From positions 21,317,001 to 21,381,000 of the forward strand of contig JAVHKY010000004.1 in assembly GCA_035079385.1 (NCBI GenBank): a stretch of DNA of 64,000 nt, in the 5' to 3' direction. Below are positions 52,490-62,659 of the stretch, one piece after another (position 1 is the first letter of the stretch; each line of letters starts with the position of its first letter). The position numbers and the translations under genes were made by a program. Under the pieces are notes generated by a model that saw nothing but the letters and a program-made list of their open reading frames with translations, searched no databases and had not been told where the DNA came from. The DNA is from Aspidiotus rigidus (taxonomy: Eukaryota; Arthropoda; Insecta; Hemiptera; Diaspididae).

Positions 52490-54085
52490 GGACTTCCTGC
52501 TGGGATTAGCTTGCACCCAAAAACCCCCGAGGAGCCACTGGCCGTGTTGCCGGAGTGCTTCTATTCAAGGGCGGGAGAAGTAACTACGATAAGACCGACG
52601 GAGGAGGAGAAGGCAAGGATGATCCACGCGGTCACAGTAAGTTTGAAAAAGTTGAATTTTCTGCCACGCAACCTGAATGTAAAAGGGGGACTAGAGCTTG
52701 AGGAAATGGAAGAAACACACCCAAAATGCAGTCCTGCGCAGCGGAAGAGATCCTCCCCTAGTCCTCCTCCCCGGCGACACGTTACGTGGAGAGATGAAAT
52801 AGATCACCTTGAGACACATACCGGGACAGATCACCTTGACACATATATGGAGACAGATCACCTTGACACACATATGGAGACAGATCACCTTGACGCACAT
52901 ACAGAGGCAGATCACCTTGAGACACATGTAGATACTGATCACCTTGATATATCACCACCGTCAGCGAACTCGTGGACAGATCCCCGAGGAGGAGGCACGC
53001 TACCCAAGTGCCGAAGAGTAGCAGATGTTGAATCTGAAGGGATCTCCATCGCTCACGTCTCCGAGCAACAACTTCGAGACTTTGAATGGAACCGCCTACG
53101 AGAGGACCCGGAATATGAGAGAACATCCCCCCGGAACAGAAAATTTCCAGTCAGTCAGCTGTTCTTTGTGCCGCGGCCTGAAAGAAATCTCCAGTACTCG
53201 CCGGCAATGCATAGGGAAATGGGGGAGCTAAAATACTACGTCCTGAACTATTCGGTGGCACACAACCCTCGAGAGAAAGAATTTGAATTCAATTATTTCT
53301 CAGTCACGGTGCCCAAAATTCAAATTATTTTGCCCTCATTCCCTCGGCGAGATTTATACCTGATGTTTGCTCCCGAACACCGCCCAAATTATGTTTCGGA
53401 GGCCTTCTTCAATATCTTCAGGGCGGAGTTCGTGCCGGTGTACAAAAAAGTATCTGTTATTTTTGGGGGAAAATGCGGAGTCTTTTTGGATTACAAGTCT
53501 CCGTCCTTCTGCGAGTGTCTGCCGGAGTATTACCGAATGGAGTTCATCGTTATTGAAGCAAACGGAAAAACCACCCGCCCCATAAGTGCCGAATTCGCTG
53601 TTCTGAAGGGGATGAGGGATATCAATGATACCGTGTATATTGGTGGAGACATTTTGGGTCTCTGGCACTTGAATGTGCAGAATGGTGGAGACAGGGTGCA
53701 TGGACATATTCCGGCGGACCTGCCGTATTATCCCCGGCAACTGTTCACAGCGCGAATCATCAGCTGGGAGGGGATGATTTTGAGAATCCCATACAAAATA
53801 AGAAAGGGGTCTTACGGGTTAAAAACTTCAACCCACATCCGGAAGACTTTATTCACCTACCGATATAACGATCAAGGAGGCAAGTACTATGCGCGCGCGT
53901 ATCCCTCGGCCACCATAGTCATGAGCGAGAGGATTAAGTGGAGGGTGTGGCATAGGGATTACGCGCCGGAATACGAGCAGCTTGTGGAATTATTATTGCC
54001 TACTGGAACCCTGGTTCGAGATCGACTAAGATACCAGAGTGACATCCGCCCCACAATACCTCATTACTCAGAATATTTCCATTAG
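52490..54085 (+). CDS. large ORF of unknown family (part 2)
   Basis: The frame opens at 52490 and is protein-like from about 52511: HPKTPEEPLAVLPECFYSRA. First third: basic (QRKRSSPSPPPRRHVTWRDE), then six 9-residue repeats of DHLDTHMET type (52797-52945). The remaining 370 residues look like one folded domain with many aromatic strands (FPVSQLFFVPRPERNLQYSP, YYVLNYSVAHNPREKEFEFN, VYIGGDILGLWHLNVQNGGD, YYPRQLFTARIISWEGMILR). It ends SEYFH at TAG 54083. No family was recognised. It is in the same frame as the ORF at 51332 and probably its continuation. A viral or mobile-element structural protein is one guess, with nothing specific to support it. Confidence 0.5.
   Translation, partial: GLPAGISLHPKTPEEPLAVLPECFYSRAGEVTTIRPTEEEKARMIHAVTVSLKKLNFLPRNLNVKGGLELEEMEETHPKCSPAQRKRSSPSPPPRRHVTWRDEIDHLETHTGTDHLDTYMETDHLDTHMETDHLDAHTEADHLETHVDTDHLDISPPSANSWTDPRGGGTLPKCRRVADVESEGISIAHVSEQQLRDFEWNRLREDPEYERTSPRNRKFPVSQLFFVPRPERNLQYSPAMHREMGELKYYVLNYSVAHNPREKEFEFNYFSVTVPKIQIILPSFPRRDLYLMFAPEHRPNYVSEAFFNIFRAEFVPVYKKVSVIFGGKCGVFLDYKSPSFCECLPEYYRMEFIVIEANGKTTRPISAEFAVLKGMRDINDTVYIGGDILGLWHLNVQNGGDRVHGHIPADLPYYPRQLFTARIISWEGMILRIPYKIRKGSYGLKTSTHIRKTLFTYRYNDQGGKYYARAYPSATIVMSERIKWRVWHRDYAPEYEQLVELLLPTGTLVRDRLRYQSDIRPTIPHYSEYFH
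52797..52945 (+). repeat. 27-bp coding minisatellite (DHLDTHMET type), about six units
   Basis: Unit GATCACCTTGACACACATAT-GGAGACA, kept in frame; substitutions give DHLETH, DHLDTY and DHLDAH variants. Confidence 0.9.
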
Positions 54086-56176
54086 AAATCATCACCTTGC
54101 GACCAGGAACGAGATCAATAGAATGACTCTGCCCACTACATAAGTAAGAAATCAATTATATTAGTATCTGGGGAAATGAGGAACTAACCCCATAATATAA
54201 ATTGCGTCTAACAATAGCATAGTTGTCACCCACAATATCTTGTCCCATTGTAAGATCCACATATTATCAATCATTTACAGGACATACAAAGTAATAATTA
54301 CAATAATGGTAGAGGATAGATGAGGAGAATCTGAAGTACCCTCAAGAAGCAAGAGACTGCGTAGAGATCAGCATTGCACTGTAATTCTTTCAGCAAAACG
54401 GAAAAAACCTGGTCCAAAGAAGAGGAAGTTGATAAAAGATGTTATTGCCGCTGAAAAAGAAGTAAGTTAGAGCCTGTTCAGCTTTGCAAAAAATATGCAT
54501 GATTAGAACATGAAAATTATCATCCTCATTGATGACTAGGATTGTGAAATTTACAGAGTTCAATTACTCCGACTTTGCCTATGAGCTGTGACCGTGTCCA
54601 TGAAATAGATTATTCATCAGTACGTATGCACAGTAAATACAAATTGCTTAGGCAATGTTCACGTGCTTTCTTACATTTCCTAATTATACAATTATACAAC
54701 ATTGAGAGGTTGTATGTTGATGCCTCAATACTTGATTCCCATATATAAAGTGTTTCTCCGTAACGCGCGCCATCCTTTCTCTTTTCCGTTTCTTGCTAAC
54801 TTTCATTGCCTATCAACTGGAATAGAAAGAACCAACAAAGGCTGTCCCAGCTATTATTTTCTCGATTTAAAATAGACATATCTAACATGTGATCAACAAC
54901 AGGCAACAAAAACATGTGGGTATTAATAGTTATTAGCTTGATATGACGGAGACTTAGACAGCAGTGCCAAATAAATTAATATATTATTTATGATGATGTA
55001 GACAAAGCTAGTGAGTTGCATAAAATGTAGATTAAAGAGAGGCTTTCATTGTTTAGAAATCAGCCGTGTTGGTCAGCCCACCACGCGAACGAACTTTTAA
55101 GCCAGGAACATCGAATATTACATTGCACGTTTCGTTAGATAAATTAATGTTTGCTCACCTAGCATCTTTACACCGTAGGTAAAAATAAAATCCGATATTC
55201 CATCAGCCTTATATATCAGTTCAATTTCAAGCTCCGGTTAAAACTCATAATCAAAAATTTGTAGTAATAAGTAAACTTAGCAGTCGGGAATTCGCGATGT
55301 TCTGAGAGTACTATAAGTACTTGCTACTTTCAAGGTATCGGACACCCGTATGATACACAATTACACATCACTGCAACGATTCGCACTGTGTCTATCCAAA
55401 GGTATCACCAATTGTTCATTTTATTAAAACGGATGATTCCGACTAAATCAGTAACTGAAGTTGAATGCTCATTCATACCAAATTTTGCCATTTTTCATCG
55501 AGAAAATTCGACGCACTGGGGTACCGGTAGTATCAAATAGACCACAGTGTCTATCTTGAAACTCGCAATGGAAATTATTGCTCTAAAATATCGACGTTTC
55601 CTTAGAACCAAGAAACGTGCTCTGAGAGACGTAGGTACGATTATTTAGGAAGAAAGTAGGTTAAAAGAACGCCGGAAAAGTATAGTAACAAGAAATTAAG
55701 ACACTTACCAATTCCTTTAGCGGCGGTTTGAAAGCAAACGGCAACCGATAATGAAAGCATCGACATTGTAAAAGAGATAACGATACGCAGACGTCAAATA
55801 CGTTTCTCGATACGACATGAATATGTTAATGATTTCATCTCGACTAATGGACTAAATGATAGGGTGGGAAGTGAACGACAATGGAATTATCAAAATTGAA
55901 TAAAACAATCGTAAATTGAAACTGGAAAACGAATGGAACGAATCGCGGATTTCATATCATTATTTTGTATTGAAACGAATATTAGCATTATTTCGATCAT
56001 TTATCTCAGCGGTTACGCAATTATAATTATGCCGAGAGGAGATCGACTTTGGATTTGGATTGAAAATGAAATGGTGCAGAAAACTTGAACATTGGAACCT
56101 GAATCACGGAATGCATGTCATTCTGGAATGGAAGAAGTCAAGGACGATGTATGAAGAACTGAACCGACATGTAGAA
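54086..56176. other. AT-rich spacer, no gene seen
   Basis: No credible frame over 2 kb; no repeat structure noticed. Confidence 0.5.
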
Positions 56177-56591
56177 CACGGCCTACTTTATATAAGGCCG
56201 GAATGTAGCGAAGTCACAACGTCGCACTCTAAAATCAGTGGATACAGGTTTACATGGACGCTTATGGGAAAAAACGAAAAAATTCAAGTATTTTGATTCG
56301 CAGCTAATAAAACGCGGTTTTCGGAAAAAACGAAGAGAATATAACTTAAAGAGCAAACGATTTTCTGTTTTTTAAGCCCAATTTTAGTAAAATTGGTGCA
56401 GTACAAGTGCAGTTATCATCGTTTGAAAATTAAAAATCAGATAGGAGACGAAGTGCGGTACACGTACACCGAGGTTACACCGCACCTACACCGCACCGAT
56501 GAACATGAACCGCCCCGAAACATCACTGATAAGAATCCACTGCGCGCTGTTGTCATTTTCTGCATTCCGGCCTTATATAAAGTAGGCCGTG
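56177..56591. mobile_element. hAT-like MITE, TSD TGTAGAA
   Basis: Terminal inverted repeats CACGGCCTACTTTATATAAG and the complement CTTATATAAAGTAGGCCGTG at the other end, continuing with weaker similarity inward. Flanked by TGTAGAA at 56170-56176 and 56592-56598 (7 bp; one base short of the hAT standard). 415 bp, no transposase. Confidence 0.8.
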
Positions 56592-56599
56592 TGTAGAAG

Positions 56600-56694
56600 C
56601 CGGTCAAGCGACAAGACCACAGTTTGGAGGAAGAGATCTATTGTAGTCGTGCGATAAACCTTATTCTATAGATTGTTTGCTTGTCGCTTGACCA
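56600..56694. repeat. inverted repeat GGTCAAGCGACAAG / CTTGTCGCTTGACC
   Basis: 14-15-bp perfect arms about 60 bp apart, directly adjoining the MITE on its left. Could be a tiny element or a piece of the MITE's insertion site. Confidence 0.7.
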
Positions 56695-56894
56695 ACTTTT
56701 ACAAAACTCGGTTCAACTTTTCTGTGAATCCGACAATCATTCTGGCATTCTGTGATGTCAAAAATCATCGGCTGCCTGATAGCTGCGTCTGTTGCCGCCA
56801 AATCGAAGATCAGGTAAACTGTATCTTTTGGACATGATTATGTTGCGAGGATAGTTGCAAGTCTGTGGATGGTAAATCGTGATGACAAGACAAA

Positions 56895-57024
56895 CTATAA
56901 TCTGTTCACGTTAAGAAAGGATACAAATACGTACCTCGAGAACGGAACGCCCTAGGTAATGTGAATCTGCTTTTCCGTTCTCGAAATACGTACTTCTATC
57001 CTTTCTTAACGTGAACAGACTATA
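56895..57024. mobile_element. foldback MITE, ~50-bp arms, TA target
   Basis: Arms contain TCTGTTCACGTTAAGAAAGG and CCTTTCTTAACGTGAACAGA, then GTACG and CTCGAGAACGGA/TCCGTTCTCG. TATA stands on both outer sides, compatible with a TA target duplication. Confidence 0.8.
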
Positions 57025-57069
57025 CCCGGTGGACCAGGAATATGTTACCAGTTAAATGGGAGTTTGCGC

Positions 57070-57531
57070 CACGGTATAAGATGAAGAGGTAATGACACAA
57101 CGCTAAAATCGTGTCCGCAGTTTTGAAGTTGTACGTACAAACTTCCGCTAGGTTTGCAGCGAACACTCGGGCTGTTTCCCTGTTCCTTCTACAGCCCACC
57201 TGCGCCGAGACGTTACCGTTGGTACCCTAGTATTGATGAAATTTCCAAGGATTATAAAAAATCCAAGAATTTACTTAGAAGGGTGATTCTTTCAAAATTT
57301 TATAGAGTAGATTAAATGGTATTTTTATGCCAAATATGAAATGCATCGGCTGATTCCTGATCCTGCAATAAATTTTTGAAAGTAGCGGCGTTTCCATAAG
57401 ACTCTGTACATTACCCATCACTTTCATCACGAGCGCTGCGCTCGGGATGTTCAGAACTACTTCAAAATCACGGACAGCGTTTACCACAGTCAGAATACGT
57501 TCGTGTCACTACCTCTTCATCTTATACCGTG
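57070..57531. mobile_element. hAT-like MITE, perfect 8-bp TSD GTTTGCGC
   Basis: Ends CACGGTATAAGATGAAGAGG and the complement CCTCTTCATCTTATACCGTG; GTTTGCGC at 57062-57069 and 57532-57539. Inverted similarity continues inward (GATTTTGAAGTAGTTCTGAA against the mirror region), so it is a nearly full foldback. 462 bp. No coding sense is credible. Confidence 0.9.
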
Positions 57532-57629
57532 GTTTGCGCTAAATTCACTCCAGCGCAACAACGCAAAACGTTAGACGTATACTTGAAATTTACAAAATTT
57601 GTACCTCAATTTTATCTTGAATTTGCATA

Positions 57630-58324
57630 CCGTAACATGGGGTGACTATGAACACTGGGGCGACTATGAACAGTTTCACATTTTTTTAGATTGTTTGTGC
57701 TCACGGGTCATGTTGGAGTGACGTAACATGTTCACATGATACCTCGTTAGAAAGAGGAAAGTTAGACGAATCTATCGGTATAGGGTTTGTTTATGTTCTA
57801 TGTAACTGAGAGATCATGCAACGAATTGATTGTTATCACGTTGTTATCGGTTACGTTGGAAATTAAAGGAACCTATGAATGTATTTCATCATTTATGACA
57901 TTTATTGCCTGAAACGTTTAACGAAATGATTTAGAATTTATTCCTGAGTTGATTACACTTTTGATTTTCCAAATTGTGCAAGTAGATCGAAAGTTATGGT
58001 CAATTTAGTCCGCGAAAAACGAGTAAAAAATCAATTTCGTATCAGCTATCGCTACGTTATGGCGTCAAGGTACGAATCGACACCGGCGTTGATAGCCGTA
58101 GAAATAGTGTTCATAGTCACCCCATTTTGCTACTACTCGAATTTCCTTCTTCAAAAAATTCTAAAAAATTGAATTTTCAACCGATTTGGATAATTTTTTT
58201 TCCATCGTGTAGCTAAACGTAATACCGTTTTTTTGTCATAGAGGTAAAGAGGTGCTAAACTCAAATTTGAATGTGATACAGTCAAAAAACTCAAAAAACT
58301 GTTCATAGTCACCCCATTTTACGG
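57630..58324. mobile_element. mariner-type MITE with TA target
   Basis: Ends CCGTAACATGGGGTGACTAT and the complement of CCGTAAAATGGGGTGACTAT, each bordered by TA. The GGGG(T/C)GACTATGAACA box occurs twice near each end (second copies at about 57657 and 58108-58128), a doubled subterminal repeat. 695 bp, no transposase. Confidence 0.85.
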
Positions 58325-58341
58325 TACTCAACTTTTTATGA

Positions 58342-58584
58342 CTTTCCCGAGTCGAGTTATGGACCAAAGTGTGCCAACAATTGCCCAATTTGCCAAAAAT
58401 CTCAAAAATTAAAAATCGTTTGAACTTCCATATTTTCCTTGATTTGAAAGTGAAATTTAACGCTGATTCCGAAAAAAATATCTAAATAACCCTATGAGGT
58501 TTAAAAGTGGGTGAATTTTCAATTTTTCATTTCCAAAATCTTGGCAAATTGGTCAATTTTCCATAACTCGGCTCAAAAAAGTCA
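58342..58584. repeat. imperfect inverted repeat, ~70-bp arms
   Basis: GAGTCGAGTTATGGA ... CCAATTTGCCAAAAAT pairs with ATTTTGGCAAATTGGTCAAT-like and TCCATAACTCGGCTC in the right arm. It abuts the mariner-type MITE. Confidence 0.7.
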
Positions 58585-58589
58585 ATCTG

Positions 58590-59138
58590 AAACCGGGGAG
58601 TTCAACACAGCGCGTGGTGTATGGGAGATTTTCAGTTTTCATGAAATTACTCAAAATCTAGAGATTTTACACAAAAAAATGAAGAGAACAAAATCGAACG
58701 AGTATAAAATTTCCTATTTTTTTTTTTTATACCATTTTTATTAAAATTGGAGAAATTTTTTGTTCGACCTTCAAAATTTGTTTGTACAGTCCGAGTACCT
58801 ACACGTTAACACGTACACTGTTAATTCACTTATTCGTACACTTTACCGGTACGTCGAGAAGGAGAAAAAATTACACGCACAATTGAGCACTTATACACAT
58901 AGCCATATTCGTTTTATATTTCGAGATAAATAGTCAGTTTTCGCCTAGTTCCTGAGCCGATGTAAAATACGTGATGAACCCAACAGGCTACAATTTGCAC
59001 GGTGCATCTCTGTCTTATTTTATGACCTAGTTCCCGAAATTCTCCACATGTCGTTGTGACGAACTTCAAGATTGTAGCAGCTAAACTGTGAACAGATGTA
59101 CCAACTTCCGTTGACTACTGTATCCAAGAAGGCGTATG
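58590..59138. other. no gene seen
   Basis: AT-rich spacer. Confidence 0.5.
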
Positions 59139-59146
59139 TCTCCAGT

Positions 59147-59515
59147 AGGCATGGCAAACAAAACGAAAACAAAATTTTATTCAACGAAACGAATCATATT
59201 TTAGAAACCATAAACGATATAAAAATGAAATTTAGCATTAAGAAAATGAAATTAACGAAGCGAAAACGAAAAATCTGGGCAAAATGAAACTTTAAATGAA
59301 CAAAACAATTTTACTAAAAAAACGTGTTTTTATTTGAAAAAAAAAAAAACAAGTTTTTATTGAGAAAGACATATTTCTTCAAACGAATTCTTTTTCGACA
59401 ATCAAAAGACAAACAAACGAAAAATTTGCGGAATAAAAAAACTGTAATAACGAAAACAAAAAACTAAAAAAGTTGATAAAAAGGAAACCAAAAAATTTTT
59501 CGTTTGCAACGCCTG
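59147..59515. mobile_element. hAT-like MITE, perfect 8-bp TSD GTCTCCAG
   Basis: Left end TAGGCATGGCAAACAAAACG, right end CGTTTGCAACGCCTG (complement CAGGCGTTGCAAACG). GTCTCCAG at 59139-59146 and 59516-59523. The interior is A-rich with repeated AACGAAAAC motifs. Confidence 0.85.
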
Positions 59516-59592
59516 GTCTCCAGTCCTCAATTATAGTATACGCTGTGTGAGTAGACGTATTAAGTCTCTGATATACCTATGTACAAAACCGA

Positions 59593-59835
59593 TTGAAATT
59601 GTTTTGTAAAGTTACGGTGGAAGGAGAACGTGAGGCTTACAGAAAGCGAATTATATCCTTTGAAAAAGAAAATTGCAGTAATTATATAAGGGAGGTTATA
59701 GCGCGCCGAGTGAGAATGAATATTGAAATGCTTAACGATCTGTATATCGACCGTATTAGATCTCAGTACAAACAACGAAATATTTATCAAGTTGTACGAT
59801 ACGGAAACAGTAAATCTCCTGAAGCCTTTCTTTAA
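59593..59835 (+). CDS. hypothetical small frame
   Basis: An 80-codon open frame without a good ATG near its start (first internal Met at MNIEMLNDL). It reads CKVTVEGEREAYRKRIISFE and YIREVIARRVRMNIEMLNDL, charged and helical, more protein-like than neighbouring frames. No domain was recognised. It may be an exon or a relic. Confidence 0.2.
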   Translation: MKLFCKVTVEGEREAYRKRIISFEKENCSNYIREVIARRVRMNIEMLNDLYIDRIRSQYKQRNIYQVVRYGNSKSPEAFL

Positions 59836-61290
59836 TCAACTTGATCTAGCCTAGAAAAATGTCCATAATCTAACTAGACAAATTCCCTCAATATACAGCC
59901 TAGACAAATATTCTTCTAGCTTCGGTTGATGACATCACAAGCTCATGACGTCGTCCGCAAGTCCTGTATATATCAGTATAGCTGGATGGTCGAAAATATT
60001 TCAATCTGTGGACATTTTTCCGAAAATGACGACGTCATCAACGTCGAACGCACTCGTGGAAATTTCCTGAGAATAATGCCCCCCACCACCACAAAAGAGA
60101 TAGCAAGTTCTTTGCTAATACAAATATATTATTCGGTAAAGCACTCACCAATACAATATCAATAGCTCGATACGTATGAGTACAATTACCAGACTATTAA
60201 TAGCAATTTAAATGCACACACAAGTATCTGGTCACATCGATAAGAATGCTTTCTCACGAATACGTCTCAAATAATTGAATCTTAATTAGAAATATACCCG
60301 ACTAGTATTATAATGGAATTATAATCGAAAAAATCTCGACACAATAGACTCGGAAACTTCAACGACCAACTACAGTAAAGCAATTCTACTACACTGATCA
60401 TAGATATAACTAAAGAGAGCAGTTTAAAATCCACCTTCGGTCCTCGTTTCCTGGATCCAGTTGTCCGTGCAAGCCTATTTTCGCATGTGTTAAATTTCTT
60501 TAGATGTAGAGTGACACGAACGTAATTCAAACACAATGATAAACGTGGCAAATGCAGTCAGCTTGTGTATTCCTAAACACATGTGTTTGTCATATCCTTC
60601 CTTTCTGCCTCTCGCAATGACAAGTAATCTCGCGTACAGTTCCATAACTATTTTATAGATGTTCTCTCTTCGCATATCTGTAAAGATTCGGCTTTCAAAT
60701 GATCACCCAATAATCTTAATACGTTTTTCAATGGGGATCATTCACCAAAAAAGAATTTATAGTAAATTATAGAAATAAAAATAACACTATCTGGGTCTTG
60801 GAAAATTGACTTCTTATGGTTTTTAAGCTCAAAACGTACAATGCGAAGATTATATTATGAAGAAAAAAGTAAAATGAGAAAAAACGATATTGGTAAGACA
60901 AATTAGATGATAAAGACAAGCAGTATATCTTAAAATGCGAATAATTAATATAAGATTGATATGAATAGGCCTACATCGCATCATCAACAAACTAATAATA
61001 CAAGTATAGAAAAAAATAAATCAGTTAGAAGTCAAGATGGGAAATTGTGTGTCGACGCTGTAACGTATATATTTTTGAGGGGAACGTACTTCCAAAAACG
61101 ATCTATTTAATTGATGCTTGTTGACGAAAATGAAGGACAAAAATAGAAGATTTTGCGTCAAAAATAAATTCTCTATGCTCCGAAAAAACTAATCCTAGTT
61201 GGGGCAGAAAATAAAGACGTGAAATTAAAGCACGAAACAAAATAAGATGAAATAAAATTAATTAATAAATTGTGACAATCAGATCGATCG
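59836..61290. other. AT-rich spacer, no gene seen
   Basis: No convincing frames. Confidence 0.5.
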
Positions 61291-61433
61291 CCACATATTC
61301 GTATATCTCCATATGTTTCACCTTCTCGAAAATCTATTCGAACACAAAATTAAAATTGCTGACTCGTAATAAACAATCGCGGACATGGCGATAAACCCAT
61401 CTCCTTATTTGGTCTTAAAATTGTAATGATTAA

Positions 61434-61802
61434 AGACCGGATTTCTCGGCACTAAAAAATCAAAATTCGGCACTAAATAAGGTATGTTTGGCTTTATTCG
61501 GCAAAAACGTTGAAAAACAGAAAATTAAGTCACGAAAATTGAAAAAATAAAATTAGGTCGCGAAAATTTGAAAAATACAGACATATTTGTCCTTTTCGAC
61601 AGAAATTTCTTATTATGTAACACAAGAAGGTGCTTTTCGGCGTTTACCCTCCATTTCGGCATTTATTTCGATTTCGGCATTTTTCGGCAAAATAAAATTT
61701 TTTCCTGGGCCCCTACTATCACAAAACGTACTTCTATTTCATTTTTACTCATCTGCCTTCACAGGAACTCATTCGGCAAATGCCGAGAAATCCGGTCTCT
61801 AG
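61434..61802. mobile_element. MITE with 9-10-bp TSD TAATGATTAA and paralogous empty site
   Basis: Ends AGACCGGATTTCTCGGCA and the complement TGCCGAGAAATCCGGTCT (plus CTAG on the right). TAATGATTAA at 61424-61433 and 61803-61812. The duplicated block at 63131-63142 shows a single TAATGATTAAT. The interior repeats TTCGGCA motifs. A 9-10-bp duplication points to a MULE-type family. Confidence 0.85.
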
Positions 61803-61898
61803 TAATGATTAATCTTCAATCACAACCTTCAATTATGACATAATTTGAAGAAAGTAGGGCCAATCGCCTCGTAGAACGATAATGAAGTAAATACTCAC

Positions 61899-62039
61899 CG
61901 CACGCGTTCGCTCGGCCCACACCTCGGCGAAGCGCCAGAGTCATTTGCTCTAGGCTCGGCCTGCATGAGGTCCGCAAAGGACGGTACATCATCCATCCGC
62001 CAGGTACATAACCCGCAAGGGTGATGCAGAGTCCGATAA
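61899..62039 (-). CDS. candidate internal exon encoding a hydrophobic segment
   Basis: Bounded on the minus strand by acceptor TTTCTATGATTTGTAG and donor G|GTGAGTAT. The 141-bp exon is open: VIGLCITLAGYVPGGWMMYR then PLRTSCRPSLEQMTLALRRG and VGRANAC. The first 20 residues could span a membrane. Locally higher G+C and CpG support coding or a promoter. The flanking exons were not established. Confidence 0.3.
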
Positions 62040-62164
62040 CTACAAATCATAGAAAGAACATTCAAAGATTTGGAAATACCACACATCTACGTCTGACAAT
62101 CAATATGAAAATTTATACGCACTGCTGCAGCTCTTCCCAATTTCGCAGACTCCTGGAGCCTGGT

Positions 62165-62544
62165 TCATCGCTCCACCCGATCGCGAATACGTTCCAACCG
62201 TACCGCAATTCTCTTCACGTCGGCGACACTCTCGTTCAGACCTTTTTCAATCTCAGACATTTTTTTTACGAACGAACACAAATAGGTACAACCAAAGCTA
62301 ACACGATATTTTCTACGAACGATCGCGGAAAACCAACACGATATTTTCTACGTGTACGATCGGAAGCACAATGCGGCCAGTATGTTCTTTCATGCACCAC
62401 ACCTACGGTAATGGCCATAATTTTCGAAAAATCAGCAAATTTCATCCGTAAGAAATCGAGTAATCCACAAGTCCAGAAACGAATACATTTCAGACGACGC
62501 CTTGGTCTTTCCACAGTAAAACAGCAAAATTTTAGTTCACGCAC
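62165..62544 (-). CDS. two short hypothetical frames, possibly a bicistronic leader
   Basis: 62544-62266: ATG frame MRELKFCCFTVERPRRRLKC up to VVPICVRS and TAA. A few bases later ATG 62260 opens MSEIEKGLNESVADVKRIAV with RLERIRDRVER, a 31-residue amphipathic helix ending TGA 62165. Both lie upstream (minus strand) of the candidate exon at 61899-62039. They may be upstream ORFs or exons of the same gene; no family was recognised. Confidence 0.25.
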
Positions 62545-62659
62545 ATCCCAGAGTGCCCATCTTCGCAGAGCTTCGCTTTACACCTTCGTACTACTCATGA
62601 ATATTTTTTTTTATTCTTCTTTTTTTCTTTATACAATATACATAATTATATGAATACCT

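Noticed and set aside
56060..56596. 67-78-codon frames
   Set aside because: They lie across the ends of the hAT-like MITE and have no protein-like features.
62021..62653. 210-codon plus-strand frame
   Set aside because: Ser/Thr/His-rich without domain-like pattern and opposite to the candidate splice-site-bounded exon; considered less likely than the minus-strand reading.
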